Shown: positions 44,186 to 53,287, numbered from the stretch's first letter. The stretch: 64,000 nt of DNA from Aphanothece sacrum FPU1 (GCF_003864295.1 NZ_BDQK01000001.1:124001-188000); one strand, 5' to 3'. The notes: a model not told the origin generated them from the sequence alone. Translations and numbers: made by a program.

Positions 44186-45670
44186 ATGATCGCAACCGCC
44201 CCCGCTTCCAACACAACCAAAATAGAAGGATTAAAACCTGGACTACCTCCAATTAGTGGTTGGGAAGCAGAAATCACTTCAGTTGTACAACAGAATGATC
44301 CAGTATTTTTACCCACTAGCAACATTAATTTAGACAAGATTAAAGCAGCATTTGCTTGCGCGCTGCATATGCACCAACCTACCATTCCCGCAGGGGCTAA
44401 TGGAGAGTTAATTTGTAATCTCCAGCATATGTTTGAAAACCAAGGGATGGGAGATAACCACAATGCAGGAGTATTCGCTTGGTGTTATAGCCGGATGGGA
44501 GATTTTATCCCCGAATTAGTCGCTAATGGCTGTAATCCTCGGATTATGCTAGATTATTCCGGTAATTTGTTCTGGGGTTTACAACAAATGGGACGGGATG
44601 ATATCCTCAACAACCTCAAACGTCTGGCCTGTGACCCCCAATATACCCCTTATGTGGAATGGTTAGGAACCATGTGGAGTCATGCGGTAGCCCCTTCTAC
44701 CCCCATACCCGACCTTAAACTACAGATGCAAGCGTGGCAACATCATTTTGCTTCTATTTTTGGCTATGATGCCCTAAAACGGGTTAAAGGTTTCTCTCCC
44801 CCGGAAATGCACCTTCCTAATAATCCTGACACTCTTTATGAATATATCAAAGCCCTCAAAGAGTGCGGTTATCGTTGGTTATTGGTACAAGAACATTCCG
44901 TCGAACGGTTGGACGGTTCAGGTTTAAACCACGATGATAAATATGTTCCTAACCGTTTAGTAGCGCGTAATTCTCACGGTGAAACTATCAGTATTACTGC
45001 GTTAATTAAAACTCAGGGTTCTGACACTAAATTAGTAGCCCAAATGCAGCCCTATCATGAAGCAAAATCACGAGGACGGCAAAAAATAGGGGATATTGAG
45101 GTTCCCTGTTGTGTTTCCCAAATTGCTGACGGGGAAAATGGCGGTGTCATGATGAATGAATTTCCTAATGGTTTTAATCCTACTTGGCATAACATTAAGG
45201 ATAATTCTGATGTGGCGGGAGTCAATGGTACAGAGTATATTGAACTCTTAGAAGCGGCAGGCGTTAATCCTGATAATTATCCTGTTTGTCAGGCAAGAGG
45301 ACAACATAAAATCTGGAATAAAGTTGATATTAATAATGTCACACCAGATGCAATTGCTAAAGCTGTTGAAGAATTAAAAGCCACAGATCATCAATTTCAC
45401 ATGGATGGGGCTTCTTGGACAGATGATTTAAGTTGGGTTGCGGGTTACGAAAATGTTTTAGAACCGATGAATCAACTCAGTGCTGATTTTCACAAGAAAT
45501 TCGATGCTTTAGTGCAACAAAATCCTAGTGTTACCAAAACTCCTGAATATCAGGAAGCGTTACTGTATAACTTGTTGGTGCAAACCAGTTGTTTCCGTTA
45601 TTGGGGACAAGGAACTTGGACTGATTATGCCCGCGAACTTTATAATCGCGGTGAAAAGTTAAGTAAATAA
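44186..45670 (+). CDS. Glycoside hydrolase family 57 protein
   Basis: About 494 residues read from MIATAPASNTTKIEG, the ATG preceded by GAAGGA at seven bases; earlier in-frame starts are less likely. The GH57 motif 1 ALHMHQPTIPAG is near residue 60 and the acidic motif GFSPPEMHLP near residue 205, with HQFHMDGASWTDDLSW further on as a candidate acid site. GH57 contains amylases, 4-alpha-glucanotransferases and branching enzymes, so a role in glycogen metabolism is plausible. The cytosolic location fits the absence of a signal peptide. Which activity applies cannot be read from sequence. Confidence 0.85.
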   Translation: MIATAPASNTTKIEGLKPGLPPISGWEAEITSVVQQNDPVFLPTSNINLDKIKAAFACALHMHQPTIPAGANGELICNLQHMFENQGMGDNHNAGVFAWCYSRMGDFIPELVANGCNPRIMLDYSGNLFWGLQQMGRDDILNNLKRLACDPQYTPYVEWLGTMWSHAVAPSTPIPDLKLQMQAWQHHFASIFGYDALKRVKGFSPPEMHLPNNPDTLYEYIKALKECGYRWLLVQEHSVERLDGSGLNHDDKYVPNRLVARNSHGETISITALIKTQGSDTKLVAQMQPYHEAKSRGRQKIGDIEVPCCVSQIADGENGGVMMNEFPNGFNPTWHNIKDNSDVAGVNGTEYIELLEAAGVNPDNYPVCQARGQHKIWNKVDINNVTPDAIAKAVEELKATDHQFHMDGASWTDDLSWVAGYENVLEPMNQLSADFHKKFDALVQQNPSVTKTPEYQEALLYNLLVQTSCFRYWGQGTWTDYARELYNRGEKLSK

Positions 45671-45726
45671 CCTTTGATTATTGTTGGGTACATCATGCGA
45701 TCGCTTTCTTAGATAGAGGGCGATAA

Positions 45727-48337
45727 CAGACTCCACTAATAAATAATCCTTGGGAAGTAACTCTCTATTGGACTCCCGAAGCTTGGGAAGCAACTACTCA
45801 TTGGAGTGATGCCGCATGGCAGGCGACGACAGAATGGACACTGGATGTATGGCAAGCGACAACGGAATGGACTCCCGAAGCTTGGCTGGCTACCACTCAC
45901 TGGACGGATGATATTTGGCAAGCGACGGCTCAGCTTAATAGTGTGGCTGGGGATGAAATCATCTTCGGCACTTCTGGCAGTGACAATCTCGATGGCGGTT
46001 CTGGCAATGACATTATCGACGGATTAGAGGGTAATGACGTTCTCGATGGAGGAGAGGACAATGACATCCTCCGGGGTGGCTCTGGTAATGATACTTTGAC
46101 TGGCGGGACTGGCAGCGACAGCTTTGCGTTTGGCAGTCCCACAGAAGGCGTGGATACCATCGAAGATTTCGAGAGTAGTGAGGGAGATCGCATTGTTGTC
46201 TCGGCGGCTGGTTTTGGCGGTGGACTGACACCCGATGCTACCCTACCAGAATCTGAGTTTGTCTTAGGTACAAGTGCTGCTGATAGTGATGACCGATTCA
46301 TCTACGACCCTGGTACGGGAAATCTCTTTTTTGATCCTGATGGAACTGGCGATGCACCCCAACAACAAATCGCTACTCTAACAGGCGCACCTAGCTTGAG
46401 TGCTTCTGATATTTTTGTTTCGGGTAGTTCGACAACCCCCACGATTAAGATTACCGATCCTGCTACGGATGTTACCGCGACAGAGGTAACTATTGAATGG
46501 AATGCCTTTGATGTTGACTCAGAGGCAACAATTAGCTTATTCTACGACACTGACAACCAAGGTTTCGATGGCGTACTTATTGTGGATGGAATAGCTGAAA
46601 CCGATGGACAGGGAAGTTTTATTTGGAATACGGAAAATGTGCCTCAAGAAGATTACTTCATCTATGCCAAGATTGTAGATGAAAAGAATGTCCCCCTCTT
46701 TAGTTATTCCAAAGGACAAATTCGATTAAAACCCGCCGAAGAAGCCGATTTATCAGTCACCCAAACAGCCAGTGCTACCTCAGTCGGTTTGGGAGAAACC
46801 TTTACCTATACTATTCAAGTCACCAATAATGGCTCAGTAACTTCTAAGGGAGTAACTCTGGTGGAAACTCTACCAGAGCCAGTTACTTTTGTTTCCGCCA
46901 GCCTCACCCCCTTTCAACAGACAGACAATACCTTTACCTTCGACATTGGCGATTTGGGGGCGGGGGAAAGCCAGACGGTTGAAATTAGCGTAATAGCTCC
47001 CACGCTATTAACAGGGAGTATTACATCTAGCACAAGTGTCTCAAGTCAAACCAACGATCCTGACACCACCAATAATCTTGCTAGTCTCTCTACCGAAGTC
47101 ACTGCGCCAGAACTGCCTGACTTAGCCATAACTCGCACCGATAGTTCTGGTGCTGTCAATCTCAAAACCCCCTACAGTTACACCCTAACAGTAACTAACA
47201 ATGGTTCTGTGGCGGCAACAGAGGTCGTCCTCACAGAACGCTTACCTTCAACCGTTGATGTCATCAGTGCTACGACTAATATCCCTGGGTTACAACCCAA
47301 CCCGGTAGATATTATTGGGAACGGCTACTCAAACTGTAACATTGGCAATTACCCCAGTTAACGATGTTCCTCTAGCCCAAGGTGATGACGCTAGCATTGC
47401 TCAGAATGCCCCTATTACCATAGCTGTCCTTGCTAACGACAGTGATCCAGAAGGTAGCCCCATCTCCCTCACTTCTTTTAATGCAACTTCTACTCAAGGC
47501 GGGACAGTTATCAGGGACGAAAACGGAACTCCTGGCAACCTCACTGATGACAAACTTATCTACACCCCAGTGACAGGATTCAGCGGTAATGACAGCTTTA
47601 CCTACAGGATTAGCGACGGTATCGATACTAGCACCGCAACTGTTAGTATTACCGTGACCTCCACCTCCAACCAGCCTCCTCAAGCTGTCAATGATGTCGC
47701 TACTGCCACGCAAAATACTCCTCTAACTATTCTTGGGGCTACCCTACTGAGCAACGACACTGACCCAAATCCGGGTGATATTCTTAGCATTACAGGCGTA
47801 AGCAATGCCAGCAACGGCATTGTACAGTCGGATGGCACAAACGTCATCTTTACTCCTGCACCTGGCTTCATCGGTCAAGCTGGCTTCGATTACAGCATCA
47901 GCGATGGCAAGGGTGGGAACAGCAGTGCCAGCGTCAACATTACCGTCAATCCTTTCCTGGGTACTGCGGGTCGAGATACGATCACGGGAACAGATTTAGA
48001 TGATATTCTCATTGGCGGTTTGGGGGCTGATATCCTCACAGGGGAGCAAGGCAAAGACAAATTCGTCTATCAAAATATCCGAGATGCTGGAGACATTATC
48101 AAAGATTTTGAGATCAATCAAGATAAAATTGACCTCTCCGCTCTGCTCGATAGTCTTGGTTATGGAGGCTCTAACCCCATCGCTGACGGCTACCTCAAGT
48201 TTGGTTCGCGGGGTAGTGATGCAGTTATCCTGATTGATGAAGATGGTTTGACTTCGACTAAGCGCGCCTTACCTTTCATCACTGTTGAAAAAGTAGCCTT
48301 AGCTGCTATACAAGATCCCAACAACTTCATCTTCTGA
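45727..48337 (+). pseudogene. Broken RTX-type secreted protein (Trp repeats, DUF11, cadherin-like, RTX)
   Basis: The open frame begins right after a stop without a start codon, so the 5' end is lost. Domain order: about five tryptophan-rich repeats (WQATTEW, WLATTHW types), RTX calcium repeats (GGSGNDIIDGLEGND), two DUF11 repeats, then a frame change near 47.32 kb, two cadherin-like tandem repeats (NDSDPEGSPISL, NDTDPNPGDIL), and a C-terminal RTX block with a type I secretion-like tail (ILTGEQGKDKFVYQNI). Removing one A at GGGAACGG rejoins the frames as IIGTATQTVTL. It was a type-I-secreted adhesin or surface protein; it is now truncated and frameshifted. Confidence 0.8.
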
Positions 48338-48344
48338 CCTTGAC

Positions 48345-48386
48345 TAGGAGCGCGATCACCTATTTTTACGGGTGATCGCGCTCCTA
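48345..48386 (+). terminator. 16-bp hairpin after the RTX gene
   Basis: TAGGAGCGCGATCACC pairs perfectly with GGTGATCGCGCTCCTA around a ten-base loop that contains five Ts. It starts seven bases after the stop codon and includes near-HIP1 sequence. It is strong enough to stop transcription or protect the 3' end, although no T run follows. Confidence 0.7.
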
Positions 48387-48443
48387 AACAACTTGTTCAC
48401 TATCCACTGTTAATTTTTGATTGTATAACTTTAGAGGAATCCT

Positions 48444-49187
48444 ATGTCCATCAAGTCTTCCACCTTAGCAGTTAGTATCATTTTCGGTTTAAGCACTGTT
48501 GCTTTTGTTAGTCCCTCTCAAGCTGCGTTAATTAACTTCAATAGTTGGAATCAAGTAGGGGATGTCGCTACTCCCTCACTCGGTCAGGCTAATATCTCCA
48601 GTAATTCCTTACAAAACGATGATAGTCCTGATCCTGATAGTAACTTTAACTTCTCAAATATTCCTGCTATTGATAGTCCAAACTTGGAATCTACTTTAGG
48701 ACTACCCACTCAAAGTTTACACCCAGATCCTGTTAACTTTGTATTTGCTTTTGAAGGCTCTGGATTGGAAAACCAATATACCTTCACAGAAGATACCACC
48801 TTAACTTTTAATTGGACTTTTTTAACTAACGATCAAACTCGTAATATTAGCGGATTCGACTTCGATGATTATGCTTTTATTTCGCTCGACGGTCAGATCC
48901 AGACTTTAGCAAGTACCAATAATTCTGTCAGTATCTTAATTCCCTCAAGCACCAATTTTAGCCGTGAAGTGTCTGGGAATTATCTGCGAACTTTCAGTCC
49001 TGGAACTTATAGCATAGCTTTGGGAGTAGTCGATGTTGGCAGTTTCGATCTTACTTCGGCTCTTAAAATTAATAATGCTCAACTATCAAGTCAACAAGTT
49101 CCTGAATCAAATTCTTTGGTGGGATTATTAATCCCTCTTGGATTTTTGAGTGCCAGATTCCTTCGCCAAAACAAAAAAAATGCTTGA
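48444..49187 (+). CDS. Exported protein with PEP-CTERM sorting signal
   Basis: A 247-residue protein with a clear signal peptide (cleavage after SPSQAALI) and, at the C-terminus, VPESNSLVGLLIPLGFLSARF followed by basic residues: the short PEP motif, one membrane helix and positive cluster of the PEP-CTERM signal processed by exosortase. The body is rich in Asn, Ser, Thr and Asp and lacks cysteine, typical of such extracellular proteins. The exosortase gene is not in the window. Its stop overlaps the start of the next lipoprotein gene. Confidence 0.82.
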   Translation: MSIKSSTLAVSIIFGLSTVAFVSPSQAALINFNSWNQVGDVATPSLGQANISSNSLQNDDSPDPDSNFNFSNIPAIDSPNLESTLGLPTQSLHPDPVNFVFAFEGSGLENQYTFTEDTTLTFNWTFLTNDQTRNISGFDFDDYAFISLDGQIQTLASTNNSVSILIPSSTNFSREVSGNYLRTFSPGTYSIALGVVDVGSFDLTSALKINNAQLSSQQVPESNSLVGLLIPLGFLSARFLRQNKKNA

Positions 49188-49587
49188 CAAGCAATTTATC
49201 ATAGGATTTATGACGACAGTAATCCTATTCCTAGGTGGATGTAGTTCAAAATTGATTTCCGCTCCTGGTATTACTGGTAGATTCATTGAAGAGTCAACAG
49301 GTAAACCAATTGCTGGCGTTAGGGTCAGATATACTAATATAGGAGATCGACTGTCTAAAGAGAGTACCACAGATGGTGAGGGTCGGTTTATATTCCAGCC
49401 TGAATTTGCCTATGGCTATGCGGGCTATCCAACCTCACCTGTGAGTTTACAGGTGAGCCTTGAACTGCTCATAAGGGATAAGCACAACTTTTCATCTGCA
49501 TATCATTTTGTCAGAAATACTGATATTGATCATGCCACTATCAATACTGGTGATATTCGAGTAAATAAGGTATTTTTAAAACAATAG
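49180..49587 (+). CDS. Lipoprotein with carboxypeptidase-regulatory-like (CarboxypepD_reg) domain
   Basis: About 135 residues read from MLDKQFIIGFMTTVIL; the ATG overlaps the preceding TGA (ATGCTTGA). The hydrophobic helix ends in a lipobox LGGCSS, so the protein should be lipid-anchored. Next comes ITGRFIEESTGKPIAGVRV and TTDGEGRFIFQPE, the G-x-F/T-D-x-x-G pattern of CarboxypepD_reg-like beta sandwiches. It is coupled to the PEP-CTERM gene, suggesting both act at the cell surface. Binding target unknown. Confidence 0.72.
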   Translation: MLDKQFIIGFMTTVILFLGGCSSKLISAPGITGRFIEESTGKPIAGVRVRYTNIGDRLSKESTTDGEGRFIFQPEFAYGYAGYPTSPVSLQVSLELLIRDKHNFSSAYHFVRNTDIDHATINTGDIRVNKVFLKQ

Positions 49588-49696
49588 ATGCTGTTTATTT
49601 TGATGAAAATACCAGGGGAGCGACAAGTAGGACAGAATCCTTGTTTTTTGTTGAAAATTTTCTGGTAATCAAAAAGCTCGCCGTTTGTATTACATT

Positions 49697-49885
49697 ATGA
49701 CTGATAAAAATGATTCAAAAACTATTACTAATAATGACCCGTCTCAAGAACTCAAAGACGAACCTATATTATGTCCACATTGCGGACGTACAGCTAGTGC
49801 GATCGCTGACGAGTGTAGGTTGGGTGGAGGATACTCGCCAGAAAGTATCTCTCGGTCTTTTCTCTCATTGATTTTATCAACATAA
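49697..49885 (+). pseudogene. Truncated copy of the 49-residue zinc-ribbon-like gene
   Basis: From the ATG the frame reads MTDKNDSKTITNNDPSQELK and reaches CPHCGRTAS, almost identical to the intact small gene near 53.4 kb. After RTAS the match ends and unrelated sequence follows, so the second cysteine pair is lost. The following bases include 27 nucleotides identical to part of the parD gene near 51.1 kb. I read it as a duplicate broken by rearrangement. Confidence 0.7.
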
Positions 49886-49986
49886 GCATGAAAAGCCTCA
49901 TCATCCTCTCGATGAGACAAGACATAACGTTTTAACTCTTGAGAATTCATGGCTTTAAAATTAGGTTTTCGATTCATTTTATCCAT
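49848..49986 (-). pseudogene. Truncated DUF6887-like gene
   Basis: The minus-strand frame MNRKPNFKAMNSQELKRYVL continues with SHREDDEAFHAYVDKINER, a pattern typical of the small cyanobacterial DUF6887 proteins that usually pair with a DUF6888 partner. Similarity ends near KDRE, exactly where the 27-base parD-identical segment begins. The C-terminal end is therefore replaced. No DUF6888 gene is beside it. Confidence 0.6.
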
Positions 49987-50086
49987 TCCCCGTTTGGCTT
50001 GATTTCAATTTCAGGCGTTGCTGAATTGGGGTATGATTAAAGAAAAAGGCGATCGCCAAAAATAAAACTTATAAACCTCAGATATC

Positions 50087-50678
50087 ATGCAATGTCCTGA
50101 ATGTAAGTCAACTCATATCAATAAAAATGGTCATAAAAAAGGAAAACAGAACTATATTTGTGTTAGCTGCGGCAGACAATTTATAGACTCCTATGAACCC
50201 CATAAAGGTTACTCTGAAGATATTAAAAGTGAATGTCTTAAAATGTATGTTAATGGTATGGGTTTTCGAGCAATCGAAAGAGTCAAAAATGTACATCATA
50301 CAACAATTATTAATTGGGTCAAACAAGTAGGAGAACTGTTACCGAATTTTTATAACCCAGAGTCAATTCCCGATGTGGGAGAATTAGATGAATTAGAAAC
50401 ATTTGTCGGCTCAAAAAAAACAAAATTTGGTTATGGACAGCAGTAGACCACTTTAAAGCAGTTATTAAAGGGCTGGGTTTTAGGCTATCATACATAGTGG
50501 CGAAACTTTTGCTCCATTATGGGAACTTGTTGGTAAATGGAAATGCCATTTTTATGTGACAGATGGATGGAAAGTTTACCCTAATTTTATTCCTGATGGA
50601 GATCAGATTATTAGCAAAACCTATATGATTAGAGTAGAGGGAGAAAATACTAGGTTAAGACATTATTTAGCCAGGTTG
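50087..50678 (+). mobile_element. Decayed IS1-family transposase
   Basis: The first frame starts MQCPECKSTHINKNGHKKGK with the zinc-finger (CPEC...CVSC) and helix-turn-helix of an InsA/InsB-type IS1 transposase, reaching DELETFVGSKK before a frameshift. The later part, TDGWKVYPNFIPDGDQIISK and GENTRLRHYLARL, is the conserved catalytic C-terminal region in another frame, and the 3' end (about 30 residues) is missing. At least two frameshifts and a truncation make it inactive. No terminal repeats or target duplication could be identified. Confidence 0.85.
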
Positions 50679-50709
50679 CAATGTTCAAATTCCTATGGAG
50701 TCCTAACCC

Positions 50710-50916
50710 ATGCAAGTGAAACTTTCGGAGCAAATCTCGTCCTCTGACGCAGAAACTATTTTAAGGCATTTACCAGATTGGATTCAGGATGCCCTGATTG
50801 CTCGCGCTACTGAAATTGATTATCCCGTTGAAGCAATCATTGAGATGGCGATCGCCAGTTTTCTAGACACAGAGGCATTAAGTTTTGCCGACTGTAAGCC
50901 AAGGCGAGGTCAGTAA
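50710..50916 (+). CDS. Small protein, possible antitoxin-like
   Basis: A 68-residue protein, MQVKLSEQISSSDAETILRH and on to IEMAIASFLDTEALSF. The segment LPDWIQDALIARATEID with the following helix could be a ribbon-helix-helix or small helical bundle, but the signature is weak. It lies between the IS1 remnant and a truncated parD, on the same strand as both, in a stretch full of toxin-antitoxin debris. No toxin follows directly. The gene may be real or a remnant. Confidence 0.4.
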   Translation: MQVKLSEQISSSDAETILRHLPDWIQDALIARATEIDYPVEAIIEMAIASFLDTEALSFADCKPRRGQ

Positions 50917-50955
50917 GTCTAACAAATCACTTTTAATCAAAGGAAAACAACACCA

Positions 50956-51183
50956 ATGGATATTATTTTAAACCCAGAACAAGAACAATTAATTCAAGCG
51001 AAGGTAAACAGTGGTAAATATATAACGGTTGACGAGGTGATTGCAGAAGCCTTGAAATTATTAGACGAAAGAGATAAACACTATCAAAAATGGGTGGAGG
51101 ATACTCGCCAGAAAGTAGCTGTCGGTTTAGAACAACTAAACAGAGGTGAAGGAATTGAGGTACAAACAGTTATCAATAAACTC
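50956..51183 (+). pseudogene. parD-like antitoxin gene, 3' end replaced by IS
   Basis: The frame MDIILNPEQEQLIQAKVNSG, EALKLLDERDKHYQ and GLEQLNRGEGIEVQTVI is a typical ParD/CopG-like antitoxin: N-terminal ribbon-helix-helix, then the toxin-binding helix. It runs into the left end of the IS4 element after INKL and would be completed by about 21 IS-encoded residues ending DDEKSKTW. The matching ParE-type toxin of this gene is missing. A chimeric antitoxin could still be made. Confidence 0.75.
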
Positions 51184-52456
51184 CTGGCGTGGGGACATGA
51201 AACCCTGAAAGCCTTACCAGATGACGAAAAGAGCAAAACATGGTAAAAAGAAAATGTTCTTTTTTTAGCGATCGCCGTCTAAACCCAAAATGTTACCAGA
51301 AATTTATAACAACCATTTAACAAAGTATCTGAAAAAATCGGAATATTTAATACTGTTAATCATGATAGAATTAGTGCAAGTATATAGGAAAATTAGGTTT
51401 TATGAGTTAGCTAGTTATTTTCCCAGTCCCATTTTATTTGAAAGTAAGAGAAAAAAGTTAAAACGGTTTTTCGAGATTCCTTGTTTGACAATTGAAGGAG
51501 TATGGATACCTATCATAAAACAGTGGTTAAAGCAATCATTTAGTACAGGAGATGTCTTACATATTGCCATAGATAGAACCCAATGGGGGTTGATTAATAT
51601 TTTGATGGTAAGTCTGGTAATTGATAATAGAGGAATTCCCTTATATTTTGAGTTGCTAGATCACATCGGTAATAGTAACTTTGACACACAGAAAAGTATA
51701 TTAGCCCGAATATTACTCTTTCTAAAAGAATATAAAATAGTTGTCTTAGGGGATAGAGAATTCTGCTCAGTTGAACTAGCAAAATGGTTACATGGACAAA
51801 AAAGAGTTTATTATGCACTCAGATTGAAGAAAAGCAACTATATTGAAGTAGAAAAGGAAATGTGGACGCGACTAAAAGATTTAGGATTATCTTCAGGAAT
51901 GTCTTTATTTTATCAAGGAGTTAAAGTTACGAAAACAAAAGGATTTATAGGCAGTAATATAGTGGCGAAATGGAAAAAGAAGTATAGAGGAATAGAGACA
52001 AAAGAAGCTTGGTTTATTATCACAAATTTAACCAGTATTGATGAGACGATTGACGCTTATAAAAAGAGATTTTGTATTGAGGAAATGTTTCGGGATTTTA
52101 AGAAAGGTGGTTATGATTTAGAAAGAACGAAATTAACAGGACATCGCCTTACTTCCTTAATTATATTGATTACTCTAGCTTATTCAATGGCAACATTTTC
52201 TGGAAAAATTATTAAAGAGAAAGGATTGGCAAAATATGTGGGGAGAGTCAGAAAAAACAAGAAAATGCGACGGAGACACAGTAACTTTTATATCGGTCTT
52301 CATGGAAAAGATTGGGTTGACTCTTGTGATTTATTTACCGTTGAAGCCCAGGCATTAATGCAATTAAGCCCCGAAAAACGCGCCTATTATCGACGAGGAC
52401 GACGGGCTATATCCCTGATTAAGTCTAGCTTATAGATTTTTATGTCCCCACGCCAG
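51184..52456 (+). mobile_element. IS4-family insertion sequence, copy 2, without target duplication
   Basis: The same 1273-bp element as copy 1, with identical 15-bp terminal repeats CTGGCGTGGGGACAT. The nine bases on the left (AATAAACTC) and right (GTTAGACGC) differ, so there is no target duplication. The flanks carry pieces of two different parD genes. This indicates recombination between copies of the element or an adjacent deletion after insertion. Confidence 0.95.
51290..52435 (+). CDS. IS4-family transposase (copy 2)
   Basis: A 381-residue DDE transposase with the same protein sequence as copy 1, including IAIDRTQWG, VVLGDREFCS and the YREK signature in YKKRFCIEEMFRDFK. It is intact and presumably functional. 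The identity of the copies shows recent duplication. It offers a 1.27-kb homologous target for recombination with copy 1, about 30 kb away in the same orientation. Confidence 0.95.
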   Translation: MLPEIYNNHLTKYLKKSEYLILLIMIELVQVYRKIRFYELASYFPSPILFESKRKKLKRFFEIPCLTIEGVWIPIIKQWLKQSFSTGDVLHIAIDRTQWGLINILMVSLVIDNRGIPLYFELLDHIGNSNFDTQKSILARILLFLKEYKIVVLGDREFCSVELAKWLHGQKRVYYALRLKKSNYIEVEKEMWTRLKDLGLSSGMSLFYQGVKVTKTKGFIGSNIVAKWKKKYRGIETKEAWFIITNLTSIDETIDAYKKRFCIEEMFRDFKKGGYDLERTKLTGHRLTSLIILITLAYSMATFSGKIIKEKGLAKYVGRVRKNKKMRRRHSNFYIGLHGKDWVDSCDLFTVEAQALMQLSPEKRAYYRRGRRAISLIKSSL

Positions 52457-52526
52457 GTTAGACGCAACTGAGGTGCTGGCTCGATTACGCAGTAAGGTAG
52501 AAGCAGCTAAAGCAGCCTCAGCATGA
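52457..52526 (+). pseudogene. 3' end of a second parD-like gene
   Basis: Immediately after the IS right end the frame reads LDATEVLARLRSKVEAAKA and stops. This is the C-terminal toxin-binding helix of another ParD subtype. It overlaps in position with the INKL helix already present on the left flank, so the two flanks cannot have come from one gene. Its TGA overlaps the ATG of the following parE stump (ATGA), the normal arrangement of a parDE operon. Confidence 0.6.
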
Positions 52527-52621
52527 GATCTCAAAAGATTACGGCGACTGCGTGCCGCGACTTGGAGGCAATTTCTGAGTATTTTCTCAAAATTAGCGAT
52601 ATATATTTAATTGCTCTATAA
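52523..52621 (+). pseudogene. Truncated parE-like toxin gene
   Basis: The frame MRSQKITATACRDLEAISEY shows the ParE/RelE N-terminal pattern (a strand, then AxRDLEAIxxYF helix). It ends after 32 residues, where a full toxin has about 95-100. The start overlaps the parD fragment stop by four bases. The 3' two thirds are deleted, so no active toxin is expected. Confidence 0.55.
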
Positions 52622-52649
52622 TGAAGATAAAAAGTATTGTAATTAACCT

Positions 52650-52895
52650 ATGACAATTAAAGTAACAATTCCCCAAGCTGATCAACAATTCTCACAACTC
52701 ATGAAGTCCGTACTTAAGGGAGAAGAAATTATTATTTGTGAAGACAGTGATAACAGTATTCCTATTGCACGAATAACTGCTATTCATCCCACAAAACAGA
52801 AACGCATACCAGGTCAAGATCGAGATAAAATTGTTATTGCTCCCGATTTTAATGCTCCTTTACCTGATGATATTCTAGCCGATTTTATCAATTAA
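52650..52895 (+). CDS. Phd/YefM-family antitoxin
   Basis: An 81-residue antitoxin: MTIKVTIPQADQQFSQLMKS has the Phd/YefM fold start, followed by the EEIIICEDSDNSIPIARITA strand segment and a disordered C-terminal tail that should wrap around the toxin (APDFNAPLPDDILADFIN). It is followed by a PIN toxin gene after two bases, forming a complete vapBC-type module. The DNA-binding N-terminal half probably represses the promoter upstream. Confidence 0.9.
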   Translation: MTIKVTIPQADQQFSQLMKSVLKGEEIIICEDSDNSIPIARITAIHPTKQKRIPGQDRDKIVIAPDFNAPLPDDILADFIN

Positions 52896-52897
52896 TC

Positions 52898-53287
52898 ATG
52901 ATGAAATTATTACTAGATACCCATGCTTTCTTATGGTGGGTTTCTGATGATCCTAAACTTTCTTTAACGGCAAGAGAGATGATTACTGATTCAGATAACA
53001 CAGTTTATTTGAGTGTTGTTAGTGCATGGGAAATTATTATTAAAGTAGGGACTAGCAAGCTTTCTTTACCAGAAAACCCAGAAATTTATATACCCAGTCG
53101 CCTTATCTCTAACCAATTTGAAAGTTTATCTGTGCTAATGTCTCATGTTTTACGAATTAATAGTCTTGCTCATTTCCACAAAGATCCTTTTGATAGATTA
53201 TTAATTGCTCAAAGTTTAGTTGAAGATATTCCTATTATTACAGTAGATAGCTTAATTGTCCAATATCCCGTTAAAACAATTTGGTAA
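52898..53287 (+). CDS. vapC: VapC-type PIN-domain toxin
   Basis: A 129-residue PIN ribonuclease. The first acid is in LLLDTHAFLWW, the glutamate in SAWEIIIKV, and the third site in DPFDRLLIAQ with a last acid in IITVDSLIVQYP. All four acidic positions are intact. It belongs to the branch paired with Phd/YefM antitoxins. The gene is two bases after the antitoxin and the only complete type II pair in the 49-53.5 kb debris region. Target RNA unknown. Confidence 0.92.
   Translation: MMKLLLDTHAFLWWVSDDPKLSLTAREMITDSDNTVYLSVVSAWEIIIKVGTSKLSLPENPEIYIPSRLISNQFESLSVLMSHVLRINSLAHFHKDPFDRLLIAQSLVEDIPIITVDSLIVQYPVKTIW

Noticed and set aside
45930-46301. Minus-strand Ser/Pro-rich frame over the RTX repeats
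   Set aside because: Repetitive GGxGxD coding produces open antisense frames; composition is that of antisense translation.
51184-51246. ParD tail ending DDEKSKTW as the natural C-terminus of the antitoxin
   Set aside because: The same bases are the left end of both IS copies, so the tail is IS-encoded rather than native.
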